NCBI GenBank assembly: GCA_963457665.1
Contig: OY735213.1
Coordinates: 55,426,293 to 55,490,292 of the forward strand
Source: Thysanoteuthis rhombus
Taxonomy: Eukaryota > Mollusca > Cephalopoda > Oegopsida > Thysanoteuthidae
Reading direction: 5' to 3'
Length of the DNA stretch: 64,000 nucleotides
Positions 53,818 through 64,000 of this stretch are shown here, in pieces. The notes beneath the pieces are model-generated. The model ran no database searches. It was not told the origin of the DNA and saw only the letters and a program-made list of their open reading frames with translations. The first letter of the stretch is position 1. The number at the start of each line of letters is the position of its first letter. The position numbers and the translations under genes are program-made.

Positions 53818-54263
53818 TAGAAACAGTCAACCAAAACTGACATCTAAGCTATCACGGTCTCTTCAGTCTTTCAGTCGGTGCAGCTGGCTGGCTGTGTATG
53901 TATGTATGTATGTATGTATCACGCGTCGCACAGGCTGTGCCAAAGGAGTCAGAGGGCTGAAATTTTCAACATTTACTCCTTGTTACGTCAACAAAAAAAC
54001 GTTTTGTGTTTTAAAAATTCCCCTTATATGTTTTTACTGTCGGGTAGAGGGTTAAATTCGTTCTCTAAGTTTGTGTCAGCAATCATGCGTGTGTTTTTTT
54101 AATTGGATTTCCTTTGTGATCACTGCCCGACAAAAGGCGGGAGAAGTAATTTATTCATTGGTCACCTCTTCTTCAATTCTTTTATTGATCATCCCCAACA
54201 CGGCATGCTACCAGAAGACGTAGGTCATAGGACAGTTTCTATTGAGTGACTAACCAGACCTGT
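53818..54263 (-). mobile_element. Family A element, copy 12 (minus, full length)
   Basis: It begins TAGAAACAGTCAACCAAAAC and ends TTTCTATTGAGTGACTAACC. Blocks in order: GTATGTATGTATCACGCGTC, CAAAGGAGTCAGAGGGCTGA, ATTTACTCCTTGTTACGTCA, GATCACTGCCCGACAAAAGG, TTGATCATCCCCAACACGGC and GACGTAGGTCATAGGACAG. The TIR pair is AGAAACNGTCAACC against AGAAACTGTCCTATGACC. Confidence 0.85.
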
Positions 54264-54269
54264 TTTTTA

Positions 54270-54980
54270 ATTTTATTTATAAACACCGAGCTGAATTAGT
54301 TGCTATGCATTTTCCGAATAAATGATAAAGAACATTTTCTATAATGTCTATTCGAGCGACTAATAGTTACTTGCCGAGTTCGTAACAAATAGATTTAATT
54401 AGTGCAATCTGGCGAAGATGTAACCAGTGCCAAACACGTCATTGTTTTCGTGAAACCGACTTTTTGCATATTATATTCTAACTGGATATTTGTTTATGTA
54501 AGCTTACTGACAAGATAATGCTATCTATCCATGTAAAAGTTATATATGCAAATTAGTATGTTTAATTGTATAATTGTATGGTTGTATATCCTGTCTGTTT
54601 CCCGTTATAATCTAAATTTTATAATGGATCGGTCCATGTGAAATAGATTGACAGAACTGATAAAACAATCATTGGGTTGTAATGAAATGTTGTGACATAA
54701 AAATAAAGAATACGCCGCAGTAAAGTTGGAAGTTTGAAAGTAAAAGGGAAGAAAGCACGGGTGTACAAGTGACTTAAAGATATGTTTAATATTAAGTCAA
54801 AACTAAAAAAAAACTTGAAATTAGAAAACTTGAATCATCAATAATAAATTACCTAATAAATTAGCTTTAGACTTTCTAGTGCCGATCCATTCATAAATAA
54901 CTCCGACCTTTCTTACGTATATATGCTAGTTATATACAAAGTGTAAATTCATGGAGAGCTTTAAGAGATGCTGACTGTAT
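54270..54980. other. No gene seen
   Basis: Unassigned AT-rich sequence. Confidence 0.45.
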
Positions 54981-54984
54981 ATAT

Positions 54985-55345
54985 AGTAACGGGTGGCCTA
55001 ATGGTTAGAAGAATGGAAAAACTTGCAAATGCATTCAGTTCGCCCAACGTCATTGGGAAAAGTATGAAACAGTCCATTCTCTCCCTTACCTTAATTATGG
55101 ATAAATGGCAGAGTTCTTCTTTCCATCCCCACCCACCTAGCTATGGGTAAATAATAAGGAAGACGGCCTTTCCAGCCTTGGTTGGCAACCAGTCCAGAAG
55201 AAGGAAAACACTAAATTTAAACAGGGAAGGTCCAACCCTTCGCTTAGCCTCGTGAAAGGCTTGCAAATGTCAGAGTATGGAACGTGTTCCCGATCTACAT
55301 GGTTAACGGGGTCTTGGTAAGAGCTTTGACGAACCGAGCAAGCCA
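54985..55345 (+). mobile_element. SINE-C copy 3
   Basis: GGGTGGCCTAATGGTTAGAA is an A-box match. The body shares ATGCATTCAGTTCGCCCAAC, CCCACCTAGCTATGGGTAAA and CCTTGGTTGGCAACCAGTCC with 21.4 kb. The B-box region has been lost by a deletion. Confidence 0.65.
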
Positions 55346-55564
55346 GATGGGGATAAATTGATCAAGTAAAGTAAAGGGGAATAGAAACAAACATTCAGAA
55401 TAATGCGACTGTTACCTTCATTTATCCACCACACCTCGAATATAAGTGGAAAGTTGTTGTTTTTTTTTAATGCATCACTTAACATTATACTATTATAAAA
55501 AAAAAAAACATTTGAAAATGATTTTACTATAGAAATTAATTTGAAAAACAAAGAAAACTACATT

Positions 55565-55805
55565 AATGCAATTCACGACTAACCGGAATTTACGACCAAC
55601 TGATTGCTAAGGAGCTCTCTGAGTGACAGGTCTGAGATATTAACGAAAATTAATACAGATACTCACGGGCTTATTTCATTTTAATACACAGATATATCTA
55701 TGATTTTTTTATTTGTCTTATATACAACACAAAAGTTGTAGTAATCACTTTTAGTCGGAACTAAAGTAGGAGTGGAGTTTGACTCTGCAGCAGCCTGGGT
55801 TTTTT
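55565..55805 (-). mobile_element. SINE-D copy 3 (minus)
   Basis: TACGACCAACTGATTGCTAA, ACACAAAAGTTGTAGTAATC and AGGAGTGGAGTTTGACTCTG with CAGCAG correspond in order to the 38.70-39.00 kb repeat. Confidence 0.5.
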
Positions 55806-55809
55806 TTTA

Positions 55810-56210
55810 TCATAGAAGTGCATTCGAAATCTGGAGAACAGGATTGTCAGTATCCAGGAATCATTGCAAACATTACGGAAGAATAATGTTATAGAATCAC
55901 CGTAGCCCTACAAATTGCCTGCTCGATCATCTAGCCAAATGGGCTACAGATTCTTCTCTCTTCGAGTGTCTGTGTGTGTCTCCAGACGCCCCTGGTTACA
56001 TTTTTGGGGGATAAAACATTGAAATTTGCGCAAGGTGTTCTCGAATGTGACTATAAATTGAGAAATGTAAGAGAAAATTTTAAAAAGGAATACCCTAGGA
56101 AAGTAAAGAAAAATATTGAAAACTAAGCAAAATATCAGAAATTTAATAAAAGGAATGAAAACATGGGTAGTTGCAGTAGTAAAATATTCGGGTCCATTCT
56201 TTACATGGAC
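55810..56210. other. No gene seen
   Basis: Unassigned A-rich sequence. Confidence 0.4.
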
Positions 56211-56214
56211 AAAG

Positions 56215-56645
56215 GATGAACTTTAATCAATAGATAGACGACCTAGGAAACTTATGACGATGCCCAAGGCACTAAACCCCAGAGGTAAAACAGACAGATT
56301 GTTGATAGAAAGAGAAAAAGGCAAAAGAAGACTCATCAGCATAGAGGACTTTGTCCACATAGAAAAATGGGATTGGAAAAGCATGTACAGGCTTGAAGTG
56401 GAGATATTATGCAGACCGCTCGAGGCAGTACAACAAACAATGAAAACGTAGCAAATGAAGACAAGAATTAATGAATGTATTAATGAAGACAGCAAAATGA
56501 AAATGGGAACAAAAAAAGACTTCACGGAGAATTCTAAAGACGGATAGAAATTGTCGCAGATGAAAAATCATGGACATGACTACGAAAGAGAAACCTGAAG
56601 AGAGAAACAGATTCACTCATCATGGCAGCCCCCCAAAACAAATGA
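56215..56645 (+). pseudogene. R2-like LINE, copy 1, part before the nested insertion
   Basis: SIDRRPRKLMTMPKALNPRG, DRLLIEREKGKRRLISIEDF match the thumb-side region after the RT core of R2-type ORFs. Following stops, RKRNLKRETDSLIMAAPQNK comes just before the Cys/His knuckle. The reading continues at 57,090, after an RTE-type LINE end that interrupts it. Confidence 0.72.
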
Positions 56646-56647
56646 AT

Positions 56648-57088
56648 AGACAAACTCCCAATAGTCACTTATGGAGCTGAAACATGGAACTTAACCAAGA
56701 AACAGACCCGTAAGCTGAGAACCATGCAACGTGCACATGAAAGAATAATGCTGGGCCTCACATGGAGAGACCACAAAACAGCACAACACATCCGGGAAAA
56801 GACAAGAGTTAGAGACATCATAGAAGCCATAAAAAATCTCAAATGGCGGTGGGCTGGCCATGTTGCAAGAATGGCTGACAATCGATGGACATCACGACTC
56901 ACAACATGGATTCCCCGAGACCATATGCGCAACCGAGGCCGGCAAAATATTAGATGGAGAGATGAACTAGACAGGTTCAGGAAGTACTGGCTCCGTGACG
57001 CCCATGATAGAGAAGTGTGGCAAATCCTGGGGAAGGTCTATGTCCAACGACGGACGCTAAAAGACTGATGGTGATGATGATGATGATG
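56648..57088 (+). pseudogene. RTE-type LINE 3' end, nested
   Basis: TYGAETWNLTKKQTRKLRTM, then MQRAHERIMLGLTWRDHKTA, WRWAGHVARMADNRWTSRLT, and RWRDELDRFRKYWLRDAHD, REVWQILGKVYVQRRTLKD. Bases 56,724-57,068 are open (114 codons). The stop TGA is followed at once by GGTGATGATGATGATGATG, the short trinucleotide tail typical of RTE elements, which have almost no 3' UTR. The youngest-looking coding relic in the window. It is 5'-truncated within the RT C-terminal region. Confidence 0.85.
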
Positions 57089-57089
57089 T

Positions 57090-57480
57090 CAAAACAAAGA
57101 TCAGACATAACTTCAAAAAATAGCAAATGCTGCCTCTGTGGAGAAAGGCATGAGGCGGTAAATCGCATGATCAGCGAATGTAGCAAATTAGCCCAAAATG
57201 AGTATAAGAACAGACACGACAGGGTAGCAATAGTTATACAGAGGGAACTATGCAAACGTCTAGGATTTGGCAATGTTTGCAAATAGTACCAAGATTGAGA
57301 TTATGCATGCCACAGCAGTTCTGGAAACATGAGATTTAAGACCCCCAGGAAACAGACATATCAGAGATGGTACAAACCACAGTGCTGTCGTGATAAGTGA
57401 CGATATGAAATGAGGGCTGGAGGCCCGAGGAGACTTACTGTCACTCAGCTTTCGGTGATAACCACTAGGCAACTGGTATG
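57090..57480 (+). pseudogene. R2-like LINE, copy 1, part after the nested insertion
   Basis: It resumes with KQRSDITSKNSKCCLCGERH, EAVNRMISECSKLAQNEYK, NRHDRVAIVIQRELCKRLGF. The C-x2-C...H...C pattern is the knuckle upstream of the endonuclease in R2-type LINEs. The endonuclease domain is then deleted, and the C terminus reappears as KIEIMHATAVLET and LEARGDLLSLSFR (about 57,292 and 57,418). Confidence 0.75.
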
Positions 57481-57499
57481 AAACTGTAAGACCATGCCA

Positions 57500-57935
57500 A
57501 CATATCGCTAACATCAAGATAGATCAACATCAGAAGTAGAATCTTCCAAATGGATTCAGTGTCTCTGATCTCCTGCCTTGCACTAATGCCACTAAGTAAC
57601 CGACTAAACTAAAACAGTCAAGGATAGACAATTCTCGGTATTTTCGTCGAATGACGTAGGTAAAAAAACAAAAAAAAATTGAAGTTTCTGAAATCTTAAA
57701 TAACAACATTGAAAGAACAGGGTGATGAAAAAAATAAAATAAACTTTTGTGAATGATCAGAGAAACAATCTGGCCGACAAAGTCATCCTGTTTCAAAATA
57801 AAAGTTTTAAAAAAATAGTTCTTGAATTTTTTCTTGGCTCTGGCGATAGAAGTAAACAAAAAATGACTTTGGAACATTACGATACTCTACACAATAATTG
57901 ATGAAAATGTGTTTTTCGTTTCTTTTGATTGAAAT
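57500..57935. other. No gene supported
   Basis: Unassigned gap between the two R2-like LINE relics. Confidence 0.4.
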
Positions 57936-57939
57936 TTTG

Positions 57940-59110
57940 GTCTTTTTTCTTTCTAGCGGAAGTATTGTCAAGACCTTCAGCGACGACACCGAGAGAAAGT
58001 TCGGGATCAGAAAGTGGGCCAAAGACACTTTTAGAGTAGAAAAGCTGACCAAAACCGCGGACACAGACCTTGACACCAATAGTACGATCAAGGAATTAGC
58101 CCAAGATTGACCTTACAAGTACCTAAGGGTGAATGAAGGAGATCGCATACAGCACTATGAAGGAGAAAATCCGGAAATAGTACTTCAAGAGATTGCATAT
58201 GATACTGAGAAGCGAGCTCAAGGCAGCCAATAAGGTTAAAGCTATAAACGCACTGGCGATACTGGTAGTACCATACAGCTTCAACGTCATCAATTGGAAG
58301 CTGGAATGACATCAAGACGAGAAAGGTGTTTACCAAGGACAAAAAGCACCACTCAGAAGCAAAAGCTAGCAAAAGCCTCAGGGGTACGGGGTCCAGTCTA
58401 ACCTGAAATTACGTTCAAGACTACCACTACTGGTTTGGGTGCCTACCTGTCAAAAAACAGATGCCTCACCCTTCAAGATGGTAGAACATTAGACCCACTC
58501 CATTTGGAAAAGGCTGCACTTTTCGAGGAAGAGTCTCCGAAACCAAACTAGTAGAAAAAGAGGCGGCCACCATTTACATCAATCGAGTGAGACAGACTGC
58601 AGAACAACGCAGCCAGCAACTACTGTAGAAAAGGTGGGAGGGAGTAGCCCCAAGATGGTGAAAACGGAAGACGTGGACCAGAAAACACACCAGAGCATCA
58701 GATTGAAAACAGAAATAGAGCATATGATCCTCTCACCATTGTACAATCAAAGATGGATAAGACCCACAATTCAGGACATGTCGAAAGTACGAGGAAACTA
58801 TCGATCACATCGTCCCTGGTTGCCCGGAATTCACGAAAACTGAGTACATCCACGGGTACAATAAGCCAGCGGCATACCTACACTGGAAGATCTGCAGGAA
58901 CTCCCAAAATCAAAACGCCCGAAAGATGGTATGAGCGCCAATCGAACACTGAAAATAGCACCACGACCATTCCCTAGGACGCTGACAGAGTGCTGTAGGA
59001 CGTGAACAAGGGAACGGAAAGGCTTCCCAACTGTATCCAAGGTGACGTAAACATCTACGATGTCCAAAAGGTCACACTACTCGGAACAACCCGTATATTA
59101 AAGTACTGAC
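57940..59110 (+). pseudogene. R2-like LINE, copy 2
   Basis: Fragments follow RT order: IVKTFSDDTERKFGIRKWAK, ELAQD..PYKYLRVNEGDRI, YFKRLHMILRSELKAANKVK, AINALAILVVPYSFNVINWK, TFKTTTTGLGAYL, then the knuckle CRKYEETIDHIVPGCPEFTK, AAYLHWKICR and ERWYERQSNTENS. It then jumps to VNKGTERLPN and DVQKVTLLGTTRILKY at the C terminus. The endonuclease-like domain expected between the last two is missing. Frameshifts and stops are common. Confidence 0.78.
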
Positions 59111-59164
59111 GATAAAATGGCAACTCTATCATAGCACCCTAGGACCATAATTTGAAGCCGACAC

Positions 59165-59455
59165 AACAGGATGCAAAAGGAAACACTAAAGAAAAAATAA
59201 CTATCATGGGACTTCACAATACATATCGATAGAACAGTTAACGCAGACAGGCCAGATATTATAATGGTAGATTTTTAAGAAAAAACGTGTCTCCTTATAG
59301 ATATGACCGTCCCAGTTGATAAAAACTTTGCTTTCAAATAATTCAAGAAACTCGCAAAATATAAAGATATTAAAATGGCAATTAATAGAATGTGGCAACT
59401 CAGGGTCAAAATAATACCTGTGGTTGTTGGAACCTTTGAATTACCAAGTGAATTT
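59165..59455 (+). pseudogene. R2-like LINE endonuclease-like domain fragment
   Basis: SWDFTIHIDRTVNADRPDII, KTCLLIDMTVPVDKNFAFK, KKLAKYKDIKMAINRMWQLR and VKIIPVVVGTFE read in one frame with two stops. RPD...LID is the PD-(D/E)xK-like motif pattern found at the C terminus of R2-type LINEs. This is the very domain missing from copy 2, lying about 60 bases beyond the end of that copy. Confidence 0.78.
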
Positions 59456-59459
59456 ATGG

Positions 59460-59735
59460 AAAGCCCGGTATATTTGAAATACGGGAAATATCTAATACCT
59501 CTAATGCGTACATCGTTAAAAAAAAAAAATTATCAATGAGAATGATTGTGCTACACCAGGCATACATTATTTTAATAATATACAGATGTATGACCATGTA
59601 AGTGCTGTATCTTCTGTATACGTAAAAGCCTGTTGTTGTTTCTCTCAAGCTGTCATAACTTACATAACAAGCTTGTCGGCCTTAGGTCTCTGGTTGAAAC
59701 CCGGATGGTGACCTTCATAAACTGAAATCAAAGAA
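59460..59735. other. No gene seen
   Basis: Unassigned spacer. Confidence 0.4.
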
Positions 59736-59737
59736 GA

Positions 59738-60141
<404 letters not shown>

Positions 60142-60144
60142 AAT

Positions 60145-60610
60145 AAATAAATGAATAAATAAATCTTTTAAATATCATATAAGGAATAAAATAAAGCAAA
60201 ACGGAAAATTTTCGATGTATTTGATTCAGTCAAAATGCAAAGGTAAAATAAATTTGAGACCATTGCTCTCGTGTTGCGCACGCGCGTCAAGGCATCCTTC
60301 CACTTCCTTTTATTAACATTACAGACTATCAGCATACAAGACCTTATAAACACCACAGACCATCATTATCAATAATAATAGTAGTGAAAAATATATTTGT
60401 ATACAGTGGGTATCTGTTACCTGTAATTTCGATTCAAAAGTCAAGTGGGTATTCAGTTGGCTCTCCTGAATCCTTTGTGATGAAAGTCAGCTTAAATTTA
60501 CGAGCGTTTCATTTGACAGCTGAAGTATGGATGATCAAAAGTGCCAAAACATGATATCCATAATGGCAAAAGAATATTTCCAGCATTAAAACGCCGTCGT
60601 ATGACAGACA
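60145..60610. other. No gene seen
   Basis: Unassigned sequence. Confidence 0.4.
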
Positions 60611-60611
60611 G

Positions 60612-60971
60612 AGGCATAGCTGCAGAAAGAGTGGGGGTAATCTAAAATCAACCTGAACCCCCGATTGGGGGAGCTCCCAAAAGCTTTATGAAAAGTAGTT
60701 TACTTACGGCACTTCTACTATCATTATACAATAACTACTCTCAAACAATTTTGGAGGAGGCCCTTCAAGTCCGATGTCATCAGATTTTTAGCTAAGCTTT
60801 CAAAAGGTCTGACTACTAAACTCATAGACCCTAAGTTTTGAAAAGTTTGCCCATGAAACCTCAGTACTAACTTCGTGAACCCCAAAAGGTTCACTGCATT
60901 AGATTGTCGTTTTTTTTCTAGGAGGGGGGAGCAAAGCCTCCCATAACCCAAAATCTTTAGCCACGCCCCTT
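60612..60971. mobile_element. Possible TIR element (~360 bp)
   Basis: The left end GAGGCATAGCTGCAGAAAGA with GTGGGGG resembles the minus strand of the right end, GGGGCGTGGCTAAAGATTTT with GGG. The interior carries GGAGGAGGCCC and GGAGGGGGGAGC blocks. Only a short imperfect TIR and no second copy in the window. Confidence 0.4.
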
Positions 60972-60974
60972 ATC

Positions 60975-62875
60975 ACAGGTTTCACCAACAGAAATTAAAA
61001 AAAAACTTTGAAAGCAAAGCAACAATATTTCAAAACCTTCCTCTTAACAATCTTGTATTTCTAAGATATGTTATTCCCACGCGTTACAAATAAAAAATGA
61101 ACTAATACGCAGCAAGACCACTCATCATGATTTGTGGCTTATAATACATACGGCCATGTAAGACGCGCCTCAATTTTTCATCAGATGTATTCTTTAAATA
61201 AATAAATAGAACCCTTTCTTCTTCCCTGGCCTTCATTGCCCTCCAGACAATTTTTTAAAAATTTATTTTTGTTCTTATCCATTCAAATCTTTATTACCCC
61301 TCCCCACAGAAGCTGACTGTTTACATTACTTACATAGCAAAGTAACGTTAGTAAACAACTGATAAAGCGTTCGCCTCCCGAGATGAAGCTGTCTTATATG
61401 CCGTAAAATACAATACCTGTGAAAGCGTAGTACTCCGTAGTCTATCGGTAAAGAGTTTAATTCTCATAGAGTCTTTCATAAATGTGACCTTACTACTGAT
61501 TTGTTTTAATCCATGTGAAACAAAACAAACTATAAATAAATAAGCAAAAGAGTGACATCCCTGTAAAAGGTAAGTTCTAAGGAAATTCAAACATCCACGT
61601 ATATAAAATTCAATCGGTATCCATATATATAGAATGTTTTTGTGCGTGACACTTTCCTTGAGTGCATAGAAGTGCCGGGTAGCGACGCTTTGATCCTAGG
61701 TTAAGTGCATAGTTACTCTAATCCTAGGCATAAGTATCGATCCATACTAACAAAAGCAAAGCTCTCTTGTTCACAATGAACGATGCACTTCGGGTGTTCG
61801 TCATTCAGGCTTCGAGGTTGCCAGCTTCGTTAGTACCTAGTTATTATCTGAACCAGTTGATCTAGTTTTAACTTAGTACCTAATTTTTCTACACCTGGCT
61901 GATGACTGACTTGGTTTTGAAGTACAAAACAACTACGTACTTGGGATTCGAGAAATAACAAATCAAGAATCCCATTCTCATTCTTAGTAATTTCTCGTCT
62001 TGATTCTCATTTCTTCAACGAAATATCGTCTCATTTCGAAATCCATTCTTCCAGATTATATGTAAGACTTCAATTTTAGGTTTCAGTAAAACGTTTTGCC
62101 ACAACATAAAGTTACATAGTTAGACCTAGTTTCTGACTGATTACTACCATATTATTTCATATCAAAGCTTGACTGACCACCGACCTAGTTTTTAAAACTA
62201 AAAATTAGGCCAGTTTTAATTTTAAAAAACTAGGTAACGTTAATGGTTTCCAACATAGAGCCTGTTCCTCCAAGGATTCCGCCGGCTTCCCCTTCTACTT
62301 CTATGTTGTTTTCAGTTTATCTTTAATGACCCACACTCAGAATAAGTGATTCCCACTATTCATCACACTGAAGACCAGTATGTAGCCAGTAGGTTTATTA
62401 ATATAGAATGTGAATAAAACCTTAAAAGTAAAGAATACAGAAGATTGTACAATTAATACATACATTAGACAATATGAAGTTCATGGTGTGAAATCTGATG
62501 AAGACATACGTTTAATTCAGTTGTTATTTCCTGGTGGATATGTTGTTTAATTATTCTTTTCAATAAACAATTATACTTTTCAGAGCCAATGTATCACTTC
62601 TGGAGCTTTCCTATGCTAGTTAAACTCAGCCATAGGTTTATGAACATTGGAGCGATTATTGCCCCTTTGTTCTTCGTTCGTGACTACATATCATCGCAAA
62701 GTTGGATTTTCGTCCCTACTTCATGTGAAGACAAAATTCAGAAATCGGCTGGATGTTCAACATGACATTCGGATAGATCTCAACTTCAAAATGCCACGCA
62801 AGCCAGCGCATTACAAGACTTATAATTTTGAAAACTTTGAATGGATTTTAACATTTCGCTATTTAAACTTTTCTG
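60975..62875. other. No gene supported; one palindrome
   Basis: About 1.9 kb with no recognised element. ACCTAGTTTTTAAAA and TTTTAAAAAACTAGGT form a near-perfect inverted repeat at 62,183-62,235. The CTAGTT/CCTAGG words are frequent at 61,690-62,240. Confidence 0.45.
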
Positions 62876-62879
62876 GTGA

Positions 62880-63390
62880 GTAAGCTGGGTGAGATGGAGT
62901 ACTGTAGTTTGATTCGTTCAATTTCTGCAGGGTCTTTGGTCGTTGAACATAGACCATCACCAGAAATCGCCACACCTCTCTATCATGGGCGTCGCTGAGC
63001 CAGTATTTCCTGAGCCTGTCCAGTTCGTCTTGCCATCTCATATTCTGCCAGCCTCCGTTCCGCATTTGATCTCTGGGGATACATGTTGTGAATTGTGATG
63101 TTTATCGGCCGTCCACCATTTTTGCAACATAGTAGACTATGGTAAGGATGCATCGGTTGTATATTCTTCTTTTTAGGACTAATAGGATCTTCTTGTTTTT
63201 GAAGGTTGAGCTTGCTCTACCGAAGACTTGCCATCCTACAGTGATTCTTCGCTTGATTTCTCCTTTTTTGGAAGATTTCGTGGAGACTTGTTATCCTAGG
63301 TAGATGTGGTGGTCTACTTTTCCCAGCTTAATACGTTTTCGATCTGGAACTTTGAGCGTTCATTTCTAACATGTTTGTTGAACATGATTT
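62880..63390 (-). pseudogene. RTE-type LINE relic, minus strand
   Basis: Reading the minus strand: NQAKNHCRMASLR, SKLNLQKQEDPISPKKK, IQPMHPYHSLLC, then HNMYPQRSNAERRLAEYEMA, RWQDELDRLRKYWLSDAHDR and EVWRFLVMVYVQRPKTLQKL. The part with TYGAETW to GHVARM is deleted, joining QPMHPY to a remnant of the TSRLTTWIPRD region. Confidence 0.8.
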
Positions 63391-63394
63391 AAAA

Positions 63395-64000
63395 ATTTAG
63401 CAGAAGCCAGGATAATCGCTAATCGATAACTTTTATCGTATGAATTTAGCCTGGGTTCAGTTTTTATTGCTTTAAAACCCTTGAAAACAGATATAGAGAG
63501 ATGTAATTTCAAAACATTTTAGCTTAGACAAAGAGTTTTAAATAAACTGTATGTTGGATGTAAACTTGGGTTTAATTTCATTTGCTCATTTAATCATTTA
63601 TGCACACCTTGATCATCATCTGATATTGACTGCTATACCTGATTGGAAAGATATATATATACGCTATAACAAATTAGAATTCCGGTTTTCTAAGTCAGCT
63701 TTAAGGGTTTTCGAGAAGAAAAAACGAACCGAAGCTAAATTCGTATAATAAAGGTTAGTGGTTAGCAGTTTATTAGTTTGGAATTTTTGTTTACGGTGCT
63801 GACCACTTGTAATGAGTATGCATAACAGTATGCTTATATAAAAGTTTTGTTCATTGACTTTTGAAATGTTTTCGTCTAACTCATTTAATGTTTTCAGTAG
63901 GTTTACCCAGCAGGTCAAATGTATTTCTTAGTGTGCTGTCAGACCATACAGTTAGAGACATGGGCATTTGCACAAACCCCCTACCGGGACCTGGCCTTCT
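63395..64000. other. No gene seen
   Basis: Unassigned sequence to the window end. Confidence 0.4.

Noticed and set aside
56724..57068. Host gene encoding a 114-residue protein.
   Set aside because: It is the C-terminal part of an RTE-type LINE ORF, continuous upstream with more LINE protein and followed by the LINE's GATGAT tail.

Overview
The window looks like repeat-rich, intergenic DNA from an invertebrate animal. It is clearly AT-rich, packed with long (AT)n, (CT)n, (CA)n and (AAT)n microsatellites, and holds fossils of Tc1, mariner, pogo/Tigger, Gypsy, RTE-type and R2-like elements plus several SINE-like families. This fits a large marine invertebrate genome such as a mollusc, crustacean or chelicerate. 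The sequence alone does not fix the phylum. I found no convincing host protein-coding gene, and every recognisable coding stretch is a decayed transposon.

Family labels used here are local to this report. Family A is a ~0.4 kb element with imperfect terminal inverted repeats (TIRs) and at least 12 copies. Family G is a TIR element whose ends read like TGTTGCCAA and whose arms are full of GGCTAAA/GGCTGAA. SINE-B, -C, -D and -E are short dispersed repeats, several with visible tRNA-like A and B boxes. RTE-type means a LINE ending in TGA plus a (GATGAT)n tail. R2-like LINE means a LINE with reverse transcriptase, then a Cys/His knuckle, then a RPD...IID endonuclease-like domain.

0-13 kb: G, SINE-C, a minus-strand Tc1 transposase relic, a 41-bp minisatellite, a long polypyrimidine tract, three A copies around a 5S rRNA-derived SINE, and two mariner relics. 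13-24 kb: SINE-B/C/E copies, a ~36-bp minisatellite, A and G copies. 24-29 kb: a Gypsy integrase relic followed by an OTU-like protease relic, and a pogo-like MITE. 29-40 kb: A, G, SINE-E, a minus-strand RTE relic and a tandem array of tRNA-like units at 37.4-38.4 kb. 41-48 kb: a foldback element, a MER2/Tigger-like element, a ~470-bp tandem duplication with a precise SINE insertion, and G and A copies. 49-56 kb: two minisatellites, a rearranged RTE relic and more A. 56-60 kb: nested and rearranged LINE relics, then a symmetric GAA/TAA/GAA satellite. 60-64 kb: a TIR element and a last RTE relic.

No genes here act together as a pathway. The history is one of layered insertion, local duplication and decay. 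The items most worth a second look are the tandem SINE-E array hosting a G insertion, the Gypsy-OTU fossil, the 5S-derived SINE, the family A elements with two alternative right halves, the nested LINEs, and the MER2-like element.
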